DNA from: an uncultured Eubacteriales bacterium
GTDB taxonomy: Bacteria; Bacillota; Clostridia; Peptostreptococcales; Anaerovoracaceae
Assembly: GCA_902801255.1 (NCBI GenBank)
Contig: CADCHO010000031.1
Span: 1 to 47,855 of the forward strand
Reading direction: 5' to 3'
DNA length: 47,855 nucleotides
Position 1 is the first letter of the stretch, and every line of letters begins with the position of its first letter. Under the pieces are notes generated by a model. That model saw only the letters and a program-made list of their open reading frames with translations, searched no databases and was not told the DNA's origin. A program made the position numbers and the translations under genes. This document shows, piece after piece, positions 16,067 to 25,015 of the stretch.

Positions 16067-17056
16067 TCATTCATTGCGCCTGAAGAACATTCTCATGGAA
16101 TCCGTAATAGATGACGCAATTCCCTCAAGACCTGTCAGAAGGCTTTCAATTTTTGTGTTAAAAGCCTCCTCTGCCATAGGATAGCGTTCAGTAAATGAAT
16201 CTTCTTTGTATTTATCATCAGCCTTATGCTCGTCTTCAAATCCGGCACCGGCAGGAACAAGGAAATAGTCATGTCCTCCCAAGGCGTCATCCCATGTGAT
16301 ATCTATGTAATAGTACTTCCCATAGAGTTTGACTATATTCCATGTGTGTGGTCCCGTAGTTCCATCCGGTGAAAGGCCATCACCGAAAATAATCCTGTTG
16401 TCTATGCCTGCCTCCAGCAAAAGCCTGTACAGGATGACCGAATACCCCTGACACACTGCTCTGCCTTCTATGAGCGCTCCATAGGCTGTCCGTTTGATGT
16501 CATTGTCATCTACTGCCGCCTCATACTCTACATTGTCGCATATATAATCATGTATAGCTGAGATCTTCTCATAATCCATCTTGCTTTCAAGATCAAGATT
16601 CTCCATGATCTCTTCGACTTTTTTATCGACCTCTGCCTCCTGCTCCGCATCATCATAATATGACAGATCATACTCGATCTCCACAACCGGTGATACCCCC
16701 GATATCTGGGTGCTGGCCTTCCCTTTATACGAAGAGTACTGGAACAGGATATAATCGCCTTCATCAGGCTTTCCGGTATGCTCTGTTGCTTTTTCGATCA
16801 GTTCTCCAATGACCTGCTGGAGCCCCTCCTGATTTGTTTTACCTTTTATCCCTATCGCTGAACTGCTCTTCCTCTCTTTCATGTCCTCTCTGAGTTCTGC
16901 AGAGGCTTCGCTTTCGTTCTCATAATAAGTGAAATCCTGCGCATCAGCATAATACGGCATCGCAACAAAAGGCAGATCTAAAGAAAAGATCACTATCATT
17001 AATGCCAATATTGAGATGAAGCGCCCCGAAGGGCGCTTTTTCTTATCCCGTATCAT
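16067..17056 (-). CDS. Secreted/membrane-anchored transglutaminase-like protein
   Basis: A 329-aa protein with an N-terminal signal or anchor helix (FISILALMIVIFSLDLPFVA, residues 13-32). The transglutaminase-like core has the Cys-His-Asp triad: GRAVCQGYS (C about 202), GPHTWNIV (H about 237) and YYIDITWDD (D about 252). Bacterial members act as extracellular proteases or peptidase-like enzymes; substrate unknown. It starts 5 nt after butyrate kinase, but the ribosome site (GGGAG, 18 nt away) is poor. A GCGCCC-UUCG-GGGCGC hairpin lies at codons 6-12. The C-terminus ends 33 nt before the tRNA. Confidence 0.85.
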   Translation of the reverse strand: MIRDKKKRPSGRFISILALMIVIFSLDLPFVAMPYYADAQDFTYYENESEASAELREDMKERKSSSAIGIKGKTNQEGLQQVIGELIEKATEHTGKPDEGDYILFQYSSYKGKASTQISGVSPVVEIEYDLSYYDDAEQEAEVDKKVEEIMENLDLESKMDYEKISAIHDYICDNVEYEAAVDDNDIKRTAYGALIEGRAVCQGYSVILYRLLLEAGIDNRIIFGDGLSPDGTTGPHTWNIVKLYGKYYYIDITWDDALGGHDYFLVPAGAGFEDEHKADDKYKEDSFTERYPMAEEAFNTKIESLLTGLEGIASSITDSMRMFFRRNE

Positions 17057-17061
17057 TTGTT

Positions 17062-18129
17062 TTATTCGTATATCTCCCAGTGTCCTGTTCTGAGCGCCTT
17101 GAGGGCTCCTTCCGCAAGAGCTCTCATTTCCTCTTCGCCAGGGAATCTCATAATAGGAGCTATCTTACCTACGTACGATTCAATCTCATCGCAGAATCTC
17201 TCGGAGTATGCCATTCCGCCTGTAAAGATGATGGCGTCAACGTTGAAACGAAGGACTGCCGACATTGCACCGATATCCTTTGCCAGCTGGTATGCGATAG
17301 CCTTGAATGCCATGAGCATTTTCTCGTCTCCGTCATTGAACGCTGCGTTTTCGACGTCTCTGAAGTCCTTGGTGCCTGTGTATGAATACACACCTGCTTC
17401 CTGTCCGATGATCCTCTTAACGTCTGCCTTCGTCATGCCCTCTTTGAAGCAGAGGTTTACGAGTGCGTTAGCAGGAAGAGCTCCTCCTCTGTCCATGCCC
17501 ATTGCTCCGTCATCCTTAACATTATTGACATCGACGACTCTGCCCTTCTTGTGTGCAGCAACGGATACTCCGCCGCCAAGGTGGCATACTACCAGATTGA
17601 GTTCTTCATATGCTCTGCCAAGGTGCTTTGCAGCCTTACGTGCCACGGACTTGTGATTGAGCGGATGGAAGAAAGACTGTCTTTCAAATCCTTCCAGGCC
17701 GAGGCCGGAATATCTTGCAAGCGGCTCCATTTCGTCTACGCAGACAGGATCGACGAAGAATGCAGGAATGCCTACAGAATCAGCCAGCTCTTTCGAAATA
17801 TATGCTCCGAGGTTAGCAGCATGCTCGCCGTAAGGAGGGTTCTCGATATCGTGGATGACAGCGTCATTAACCTTATATGTACCCGATGGAATGTGTTTGA
17901 AAAGTCCGCCTCTTCCGCAGATCGCATCGAAGTCCTCCAGCTTATAGCCATTCTTTTCGATGGTCTCAAGGATGGCAGCCTTTCTGAATGGCGCCTGGTC
18001 TACCACATGAGGGTATTTAGCGATCTCAGAAGCATCATGATCGATGCCTACGCGCATAACTTCTTCTTCATCCTCAAATACGCAGATCTTTGTCGAAGTA
18101 GCACCCGGGTTGATTACAAGAATTTTCAT
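17062..18129 (-). CDS. buk: Butyrate kinase
   Basis: Butyryl phosphate plus ADP gives butyrate plus ATP, the last step of one butyrate fermentation route. The 355-aa protein has the ASKHA signature of the acetate/butyrate kinase family: INPGATSTKICVF at the N-terminus, then CGRGGL, HLGGGVSVAAH (about residues 183-193), and FTGGMAYSE for the phosphate and adenosine sites. The match to butyrate kinase rather than acetate kinase is based on length and GRGG context. ATG follows AAAGGAG. No phosphotransbutyrylase gene is next to it, unlike the ptb-buk operon of clostridia; it follows typA and a DUF2207 gene. Confidence 0.94.
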   Translation of the reverse strand: MKILVINPGATSTKICVFEDEEEVMRVGIDHDASEIAKYPHVVDQAPFRKAAILETIEKNGYKLEDFDAICGRGGLFKHIPSGTYKVNDAVIHDIENPPYGEHAANLGAYISKELADSVGIPAFFVDPVCVDEMEPLARYSGLGLEGFERQSFFHPLNHKSVARKAAKHLGRAYEELNLVVCHLGGGVSVAAHKKGRVVDVNNVKDDGAMGMDRGGALPANALVNLCFKEGMTKADVKRIIGQEAGVYSYTGTKDFRDVENAAFNDGDEKMLMAFKAIAYQLAKDIGAMSAVLRFNVDAIIFTGGMAYSERFCDEIESYVGKIAPIMRFPGEEEMRALAEGALKALRTGHWEIYE

Positions 18130-18199
18130 TTTTCAGATTCTCCTTTCGGTATCTAATTTAGCTGATCTCTGTCGATACATTTCCCTTTTCCCGGCATGA

Positions 18200-20086
18200 T
18201 CACCTGTTCATGCGATTGTTATATTTACGCCTCTCGAGCTCCGTAAGAAGCTTTTTGCGGAGGCGGATATCTGTCGGTGTGACCTCTACGAGTTCGTCAT
18301 CGTCGATGAATTCGAGCGCTTCCTCCAGAGTGAATGTGCGCGGAGGTGTCAGCTTGATGGTATCATCAGAACCTGCTGCTCTCATATTTGTAGCCTTCTT
18401 GGCCCTGCAAGGATTGACGACCATGTCATCAGACCTTGCGTTCATGCCCACAAGCTGGCCTTCGTAAACATGATCCTGAGGTTTAACGAACATCTGCACT
18501 CTCTCCTGTATGGTGAAGATCGCATAAGCTGTGCAGTTGCCCTCTTCCTGAGCGACTGCAACTCCGTTGATACGGCCCTGTATCTCGCCTTTCCACGGCT
18601 CAAAGCCACTGAATCGCCTTACCATAGTGCCTTCGCCGCGTGTGTCATTTATGAATTCCGAGCGGTATCCCATGAGGCCTCTTGTCGGAGCAGTGAAGAT
18701 TATCCTGGAATAGCCGTTGCCCTCTGACATCATTGCTGTCATCAAAGCCTTGCGGATGTTCAGCTTGGAAATGACCGGACCTGTATATTCATCTGGAACG
18801 CTGACTATTACCTCTTCGACCGGCTCCAGCTTCTCTCCGTTCGGGCCTCGCTTTATGACGACTTCCGGTTTCGATACAGCAAGCTCATATCCCTCGCGGC
18901 GCATGTTTTCTATAAGGATCGACAGGTGGAGTTCTCCTCTGCCCGACACCTTGAAAGAGTCTGTAGTATCTGTCGGTTCTACCAGAAGACCGACGTTTAC
19001 CTCGAGTTCCTTTTCGAGTCTGTCCTTGATATGTCTGGAGGTAACGTACTTGCCCACCTTACCTGCGAAAGGCGAAGTGTTGACCATGAAGTTCATTGAT
19101 AGCGTCGGTTCCTCTATGCTTATGGTGCCAAGCGACTCAGGATGATCAGGATCGCATATCGTGTCACCTATAGAGATATCAGGGATTCCGGATACTACCA
19201 CGATATCGCCTGAGCCGGCTTCCGCTGTAACGGTGCGGCTGAGGCCTCTGTAAACGAAGATCTGGTTTATCTTGTTTTTGGTGACGCTGCCGTCTCCTCT
19301 GGTCACGGAGACCATCTGTGCTTCCTTTATTGTCCCGCGGGTTATACGGCCTATGCCCAGCCTTCCGATATAGTCATCGTATGCGAGTGTCGAAACCTGC
19401 AGCTGAAGCGGTTCATCATCTGCGTCCGGATACGGATCGCAGTGTTTGGTTATGCATTCGAGGAGAGGTTCAATGCTGAGTCCTCCATATCCCTTCGGAG
19501 ACTTGCGGATCTTTGCAGCTCCCTCGCCTATCTGTATGCCTTCTACTTCTGACGGATCGTTAACTGCAATACCCTGTCTGGCTATTCCGTAAAGGATCGG
19601 GAAGTCAAGCTGGTCGTCATTAGCTTCAAGATCCATGAAGAGCTCATATACTTCGTCGACTACTTCATCGATTCTCGCATCCTTTTTATCAATCTTATTT
19701 ATGAAGAGGATCGGATTGATGCCCTGAGCGAGAGACTTGCTGAGCACGAACCTCGTCTGAGGCATCGGTCCTTCGCTGGAATCTACAAGCAGAATTACCG
19801 TGTCAACAGTCTTCATGATACGCTCTACTTCCGAACTGAAGTCCGCGTGTCCCGGTGTGTCAACGATATTGATCTTGTAGTCTTTATACATTATGGAGCA
19901 GTTCTTTGAGTAGATCGTGATGCCGCGCTCCCTTTCGATAGCGTCGGAGTCCATCACGCAATCTACTATCTGCTCGTTATCTCTGAATACATGCGACTGC
20001 GCAAGCAGCGCATCAACAAGCGTTGACTTTCCCGCGTCTACATGCGCTATTACTGCTATATTGATTATCTTTTGTTTATCTGCCAT
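18200..20086 (-). CDS. typA: Ribosome-associated GTPase TypA/BipA
   Basis: A 628-aa translational GTPase involved in ribosome assembly and stress response. The G motifs are AHVDAGKST (G1), a G2 threonine in RERGITI, DTPGHAD (G3) and NKIDK (G4, about residue 130). The EF-G-like domains and the C-terminal BipA domain are full length, ending in basic residues. ATG follows AAAGGATAAC, 13 nt after the DUF2207 gene, so they form an operon with buk 70 nt downstream. Confidence 0.97.
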   Translation of the reverse strand: MADKQKIINIAVIAHVDAGKSTLVDALLAQSHVFRDNEQIVDCVMDSDAIERERGITIYSKNCSIMYKDYKINIVDTPGHADFSSEVERIMKTVDTVILLVDSSEGPMPQTRFVLSKSLAQGINPILFINKIDKKDARIDEVVDEVYELFMDLEANDDQLDFPILYGIARQGIAVNDPSEVEGIQIGEGAAKIRKSPKGYGGLSIEPLLECITKHCDPYPDADDEPLQLQVSTLAYDDYIGRLGIGRITRGTIKEAQMVSVTRGDGSVTKNKINQIFVYRGLSRTVTAEAGSGDIVVVSGIPDISIGDTICDPDHPESLGTISIEEPTLSMNFMVNTSPFAGKVGKYVTSRHIKDRLEKELEVNVGLLVEPTDTTDSFKVSGRGELHLSILIENMRREGYELAVSKPEVVIKRGPNGEKLEPVEEVIVSVPDEYTGPVISKLNIRKALMTAMMSEGNGYSRIIFTAPTRGLMGYRSEFINDTRGEGTMVRRFSGFEPWKGEIQGRINGVAVAQEEGNCTAYAIFTIQERVQMFVKPQDHVYEGQLVGMNARSDDMVVNPCRAKKATNMRAAGSDDTIKLTPPRTFTLEEALEFIDDDELVEVTPTDIRLRKKLLTELERRKYNNRMNR

Positions 20087-20099
20087 TAGTTATCCTTTA

Positions 20100-21947
20100 T
20101 CAATTGTCAAATGTTCTTATGAATGATCTCAGATCTCTTGCGTAGTCGATCGTCGTAGGTGCGACCCTGAGATTTGAGAAAGCGTGCCCTTCGATATCGT
20201 CGGAGTACCACTCAGGTTCCGGCACATCCAGAGTCAGGAATGATATCGCCCATGCTTCTTCAGCACCAAATGCCAGAGCATAGAGCATCATATCGTAGTA
20301 ATAATCGCTGTCCGCCAGATGGTTCTCGAGGACCTCCTTCGGTGTAGGATGAGAAATAAACTGTCTGAGACGCCTCACCTTGTTTACCAACACCGCATTT
20401 TCCTTGCCTCTCGCTCTCATAATCACAATGAAGAATCCGGCGACAGCTGAAGCTATTATCATCGGAAGTGCTTCATAAGGCTTCCCGGTGTTCTTTACAA
20501 CTCTGAATACCGTGTATAAGACAGGAAGCGCAAATATAATGGCTCCAAGCAGTTCCCCGTATCTTCCGGATTCTATTGTAGAGGAGTCCCTGCCATCTAT
20601 CGCTTTACATAGCAGCATTGATGCGGCAGCTCCTGCAATAGCTATCAGGAGAGCTTCAACGTAATTCGGCGTCCTGTAGTCGTAGTAGTATGAGAACATT
20701 GCCGAAAATCCCAGCGTTAATCCGAGTAAGACGGCTCCGACCGCCCTGAAAGCACGTGACAGCGGTGTGAAAGGTAAGCTCTCGCTTGTTGTAAATCCTG
20801 CAGCAACATCATCGGTGATTGCCGCTCTGATCTTTTCGACTCGCGGTCCGATCTTGTCCATGCTGAGTGCTCTGTTTTTATATACGTCTTCAAAGAGGAT
20901 CTTAAACGCGTTCCGGTACATTCTCTCTTCATTTACAGGCGCCTTGCCTCTTATCAGTTTATATCGCTTCGGCTCGTATTCACTTATAGTGAGATATCCC
21001 TTCTGTGCGAACTGCAGAAGCAGGTTCAGTACGTCTCTCGTTCTTACCTCGCTGTTGAATATGTAGCCGAGTTCTACCGGCGTAAGTCCTTCTATTGGTC
21101 TTGTCACTTTTTCCCTTTTAACTCTAGGGTCTCTGCCTCCGATGATCCACATGATCAGGAGTATGAGCGACAGACCGGTCATCATGAGAGTGATCGCCGT
21201 TATAGACCAGCTTCCGTCAAGAGCATTCTCCCAATAGCCGTCCGGGAGCTGAGCCTTCAGGGTTATTCCGAAGTTCTCCGGAATAAGTTCTCCCTTTATG
21301 CTGACCGTATGCTTTGAGTCTTTTGCTTTGAATTTGATTTTGTTAGTAGCATCCTGTACACCGAATTGTCCGGCATAGCACTGCATATCGTCAAACGGGA
21401 AGTCTTCAGGGAAACTGACATTGATCGCCACCTTGCCTATAGGCTGTTTCCACTCAGGCAGGAGCACATTAAAGTAGAACATGTCCTTCGAGCTGTCGTG
21501 ATCCCGGTACTCTCGGATCTTATATTTGATCGTATAGACATGAGCTCCTTTCGTAAGTTTCTCAGTATCGGAAATCACTATCTTGCTTGCTTCAGAGGCG
21601 GTCTTTGCCTCATACCGCACATTTTCCACCTCTATTTCGCCTATCCGGAAATTTCCGCTCGGTATTGCGAATTCAATACTCTGCAGCTGATCCGGGATGT
21701 TTACGCTTATCTTCTCTTCAACTGTATAAGAATGATCTTTACCTACTACCGCAGTCAGATCGTAATCCGTTACTTCGAAAGCCCCGCCCTGGACGCCCTC
21801 AGCACTGACCGCTGTGTCAGATATGACCTCTTCAGGGCCTGCGAGTGCAATTGCCGCAAGCGGTAATGCAATGACTAAGAGCACGATAGCGATGAGCACC
21901 GTCATATGTAAAACACTGTTTTTATTTGATCTGGTTTTTATGTTCAA
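20100..21947 (-). CDS. DUF2207 membrane protein
   Basis: A 615-aa predicted membrane protein. An N-terminal signal helix (HMTVLIAIVLLVIALPLAAI region) is followed by an extracellular beta-rich domain (residues 55-240; YDLTAVVGKDHSYTVEEKI, INVSFPEDF) typical of DUF2207. A membrane helix follows at about 250-268 (ITLMMTGLSLILLIMWII), then a cytoplasmic winged-helix-like part (TPVELGYIFNSEVRTRDVLN), two or three more helices (about 395-500) and a soluble tail. Function unknown. The start is TTG at 21947 with AAAGGA upstream; the first ATG (21905) lacks a ribosome site. It is divergent from the dCMP deaminase gene. Confidence 0.82.
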   Translation of the reverse strand: MNIKTRSNKNSVLHMTVLIAIVLLVIALPLAAIALAGPEEVISDTAVSAEGVQGGAFEVTDYDLTAVVGKDHSYTVEEKISVNIPDQLQSIEFAIPSGNFRIGEIEVENVRYEAKTASEASKIVISDTEKLTKGAHVYTIKYKIREYRDHDSSKDMFYFNVLLPEWKQPIGKVAINVSFPEDFPFDDMQCYAGQFGVQDATNKIKFKAKDSKHTVSIKGELIPENFGITLKAQLPDGYWENALDGSWSITAITLMMTGLSLILLIMWIIGGRDPRVKREKVTRPIEGLTPVELGYIFNSEVRTRDVLNLLLQFAQKGYLTISEYEPKRYKLIRGKAPVNEERMYRNAFKILFEDVYKNRALSMDKIGPRVEKIRAAITDDVAAGFTTSESLPFTPLSRAFRAVGAVLLGLTLGFSAMFSYYYDYRTPNYVEALLIAIAGAAASMLLCKAIDGRDSSTIESGRYGELLGAIIFALPVLYTVFRVVKNTGKPYEALPMIIASAVAGFFIVIMRARGKENAVLVNKVRRLRQFISHPTPKEVLENHLADSDYYYDMMLYALAFGAEEAWAISFLTLDVPEPEWYSDDIEGHAFSNLRVAPTTIDYARDLRSFIRTFDN

Positions 21948-22038
21948 TTTATCTCTATTCCTTTATGAAGCCATAGTTGTTAGTATTTTAACACCCGGGA
22001 TGCTGTTCTTTCAAGTCCGGGCACCGTTCCCGGCGGGC

Positions 22039-22068
22039 TTGATAACATCCCCCTGCCGGTTGTAAAAT
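22039..22068 (+). promoter_or_regulatory. Sigma-70 promoter of the dCMP deaminase-dapB operon
   Basis: TTGATA (22039-22044), an 18-nt spacer and TAAAAT (22063-22068). The start site would fall about 50 nt before the ATG at 22123. Confidence 0.6.
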
Positions 22069-22122
22069 CACATCGAACGGATAGTGTTTTACCGGCGGAA
22101 AGCCGTGATTCCGGAGGTTGAT

Positions 22123-22614
22123 ATGGTGACCAAGAGAGAAGATTATATTTCATGGGATGAATACTTTATGGGCGTTGCAATTCTGGCAGCCAAGAGGAGC
22201 AAGGATCCTAACACCCAGGTAGGTGCCTGCATAGTGGACAAGAACAATGTCATTCTCACAACAGGCTACAACGGTTTCCCGAAAGGCTGCTCTGATGACG
22301 AGTTCCCATGGGACCGCGAGGGCGAGATAACAAAATATCCTTTTGTGGTGCATGCAGAGCTCAATGCCATACTTAACGCATCGGGCAAGGATCTTAGCGG
22401 ATCCAGAATTTACGTAGCCCTTTTCCCTTGCAATGAATGTGCCAAGGCAATAATCCAGTCGGGTATCAAGGAAGTGATCTATCTCTCCGACAAGTATGCT
22501 GATACGCCGTCGACGCAGGCATCCAAACTGATGCTTACAACGGCAGGTGTAAAGCTGACTCAGATGCACCCGGATATAGATCAGCTGGTGCTCGACTTCA
22601 AGGTCGCAAAATAA
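22123..22614 (+). CDS. Deoxycytidylate (dCMP) deaminase
   Basis: dCMP to dUMP, feeding thymidylate synthesis. The zinc site is present: HAELNAIL (catalytic glutamate, zinc His) and FPCNECAKAI (two zinc cysteines). The N-terminal part with DPNTQVGACIVDKNN is family-typical. The ATG at 22123 follows CCGGAGGTTGAT, an ideal ribosome site; the open frame to 22084 is an artefact. The 163-aa length fits. It is first in an operon with dapB 16 nt later. A dUTPase gene elsewhere in the window complements this step in dUMP supply. Confidence 0.92.
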   Translation: MVTKREDYISWDEYFMGVAILAAKRSKDPNTQVGACIVDKNNVILTTGYNGFPKGCSDDEFPWDREGEITKYPFVVHAELNAILNASGKDLSGSRIYVALFPCNECAKAIIQSGIKEVIYLSDKYADTPSTQASKLMLTTAGVKLTQMHPDIDQLVLDFKVAK

Positions 22615-22630
22615 AGAAGGAGTACCTTAT

Positions 22631-23431
22631 ATGAAGATGATCATTACCGCTCCGCGCGGCAAGATGGCAGGACTTATCGTTGCCGATGCCGCGTCAAGAG
22701 ATGATGTGGAAATAATAGCCGGCATAGGTCCTAAGGGCAGAGACTATATCGGAAAAGATATCGGCGATGTTGCTATGATCGGAAAGGCTGTCGGAGCACC
22801 GGTAGTTGATGACATTGAGACTGTGATCGACAGCGCTGATGTCGTCTGCGATTTCTCAACGGTCGAGCTCGGCATGGAAGTGCTAGATTCCTGCCTTAAA
22901 CATAAAAAGGCTCTGGTAGTCGGCACAACCGGATTCAATGCGGAGCAGCGCGCCCGTCTTGAAGCAGCTGCCACCGAGATCCCTATCATGATAGCGGCCA
23001 ACACAGACCGTATGGTGAATGTGATGAGGAAGCTGCTGATGGACGCTGCCAAAGAACTATATGATGATACAGATATAGAGATAATAGATATGCATGACAA
23101 CACCAAGCTCGATGCGCCGAGCGGCACCGCCCGCGAGCTTATCGAGTCAATGGGCGAAGCGGTCGGCGTCGACCTTGTCGACGATGCCGTATACGGCAGG
23201 CCGCTCGGCCGTCACCCGCGCGAAAAAGGTAAAGTCACCTTCCACGCTGTCCGCGGCGGCGATACCCCGTCAAGCCATACTGTCTACTTCTTCGGTGAAG
23301 GAGAAAGGCTGGAGATCACGCACCACTGCCTTAACTGGAAAGGCTGCGCAAAGGGTGCTGTCAACGCATGCAGATGGATGGCCGGAAAGCCGGTCGGACT
23401 CTATGGGATTCGCGAGTCCATGGGGCTGTAG
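22631..23431 (+). CDS. dapB: Divergent 4-hydroxy-tetrahydrodipicolinate reductase (DapB)
   Basis: DapB reduces HTPA with NAD(P)H in lysine/diaminopimelate synthesis. The family core is present: VVGTTGFNAEQ (residues 95-105), LDAPSGTARELI with the conserved lysine just before, VRGGDTPSSHTVYF and the C-terminal KGAVNACRWM. It departs from the norm in two places. The N-terminal GxxGxMG nucleotide loop reads APRGKMAG. The catalytic di-histidine motif (EAHH or EMHH) reads DMHDNTKLDAP, so one His is replaced by Asp. The ribosome site is AAGAAGGAG. It may be a specialised or altered enzyme. The 266-aa length is normal. Confidence 0.84.
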   Translation: MKMIITAPRGKMAGLIVADAASRDDVEIIAGIGPKGRDYIGKDIGDVAMIGKAVGAPVVDDIETVIDSADVVCDFSTVELGMEVLDSCLKHKKALVVGTTGFNAEQRARLEAAATEIPIMIAANTDRMVNVMRKLLMDAAKELYDDTDIEIIDMHDNTKLDAPSGTARELIESMGEAVGVDLVDDAVYGRPLGRHPREKGKVTFHAVRGGDTPSSHTVYFFGEGERLEITHHCLNWKGCAKGAVNACRWMAGKPVGLYGIRESMGL

Positions 23432-23440
23432 TTCTTATTG

Positions 23441-25015
23441 ATGAGATACAGATTCAAAGGAATAAAAACGAATATTGATGTTCCAATGTCTGATCTCCCG
23501 GCTATCGTTGCTGACAAGCTTCGCATCCCGGCAGCTGACATAAAGGAATTTGAGGTCCGCCGCAAATCGGTGGATTCCAGAAAGAAGCCGTATATACAGT
23601 TCGTGTATACGGTCGATTTCGATACAGTTAAAAAACTTCGCATACCTAAGAAGCTTTCACAGGATACCAGTATCGTTGATATCGAAGCTGAACGCCCTGT
23701 CCCTCCTGTTCCGGGATGTTCTCCTCTTGGTTCACGTCCGGTCGTTGTGGGAATGGGTCCGGCGGGACTTTTTGCGGCTCTGGAGCTGGCAAAAGCAGGC
23801 TACCGGCCTCTGGTGCTGGAGCGCGGACCTGCCATGGCAGGTCGCATCGATGCTGTCGAAAGGTTCAGAAAAGACAGGATACTGGATCCTGAGGCAAACA
23901 TGCTCTTCGGTGAAGGCGGTGCCGGGACTTTCTCGGACGGCAAGATCGGAACAGGTATAAAGGACAGTCTCATCCGTGAAGTGCTCAGGGAGTTCCGCGA
24001 TGCCGGTGCCGGCGATGACATAATGTATCTGGCCAAGCCGCACATAGGAACCGATGTGCTTCGCGAAGTGATCGTTAATATCAGAAAAAAGATAGAAAAC
24101 CTTGGCGGAGAGATCCTTTTTGACACAAAGCTCGAAACGCTCGTGATAGAAGACGGACGGCTGAAGGCGATAGAGATCAGAAGAAAAGCATCCGCAGCTG
24201 AGCGTATTGAGGCATGTGCGCTCATTCTGGCCATCGGTCACAGTGCCAGGGACACCTTTTCCATGATAAACGCCTGTGGTCTCAGCATGCAGCAGAAGCC
24301 ATTCTCCATAGGTGTGCGAATGGAGCATCCGCAGGCCCTTATCGACGAGGCTCAATATGGCAAGGAGAATGCCGGCAAACTGCCGCCTGCTGACTACAGA
24401 ATCAATTACAAGGCTTCAAACGGCCGTGGTGTTTATTCGTTCTGCATGTGTCCCGGTGGAGAAGTCGTTGTCTGCAGCACAAAAGACGGTGAGCTCTGTG
24501 TGAACGGGATGAGTAACAGAAAGCGTGACAGCGGAACAGCCAACAGCGGAATTCTATGCGATGTGAGGACTGAAGACTTTGGCAGCGACGACGTTCTTGC
24601 CGGAGTGAGCTTCCAGGAGAAGTACGAAAGGCTTGCCTTCATAAACGGAGGCGGCGATTTCACTGCGCCGTCCTGCAGCATGGATGCATTTTTAAGCGAG
24701 GCTCCACAGGCAGCAAAAGTCACGGCTTCGCTCCCTGATTTTGCAGCAGAAGCTATCAGAGAAGCCGTACCGGATTTCGCCCGCAGGATACATGGATATG
24801 ATGATCCTTCTGCAGTGGTCACGGCTGTTGAAACAAGAAGCTCATCTCCTGTGCGGATAGTCAGAGATGAGCATGGTGAAAGCAATATAAAAGGCGTATA
24901 CCCTGCCGGAGAAGGCGCGGGTTACGCCGGTGGTATCACGTCTGCCGCTTGTGACGGCATCAGAGCAGCGTGGCATATAATTGAACGATATCATCTGCAG
25001 CAGCAAGACCTGTGA
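23441..25015 (+). CDS. NAD(P)/FAD-dependent dehydrogenase (COG2509-like)
   Basis: A 524-aa flavoprotein. An N-terminal domain (residues 1-85, MRYRFKGIKTNIDVP) precedes the Rossmann motif VVVGMGPAGLFAALELAKAG (about 101-120). Family elements follow: GRIDAVERFRK, ANMLFGEGGAGTFSDGK and, near the end, YPAGEGAGYAGGITSAACDG. This is the family of uncharacterised FAD-dependent dehydrogenases with a GEGGAGTFSDGKL-type box. A TTG at 23438 precedes the ATG used here. There is no clear ribosome site; it lies 9 nt after dapB and is probably coupled. Its 3' end overlaps the convergent gene at 24960 by 56 nt. Confidence 0.87.
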   Translation: MRYRFKGIKTNIDVPMSDLPAIVADKLRIPAADIKEFEVRRKSVDSRKKPYIQFVYTVDFDTVKKLRIPKKLSQDTSIVDIEAERPVPPVPGCSPLGSRPVVVGMGPAGLFAALELAKAGYRPLVLERGPAMAGRIDAVERFRKDRILDPEANMLFGEGGAGTFSDGKIGTGIKDSLIREVLREFRDAGAGDDIMYLAKPHIGTDVLREVIVNIRKKIENLGGEILFDTKLETLVIEDGRLKAIEIRRKASAAERIEACALILAIGHSARDTFSMINACGLSMQQKPFSIGVRMEHPQALIDEAQYGKENAGKLPPADYRINYKASNGRGVYSFCMCPGGEVVVCSTKDGELCVNGMSNRKRDSGTANSGILCDVRTEDFGSDDVLAGVSFQEKYERLAFINGGGDFTAPSCSMDAFLSEAPQAAKVTASLPDFAAEAIREAVPDFARRIHGYDDPSAVVTAVETRSSSPVRIVRDEHGESNIKGVYPAGEGAGYAGGITSAACDGIRAAWHIIERYHLQQQDL

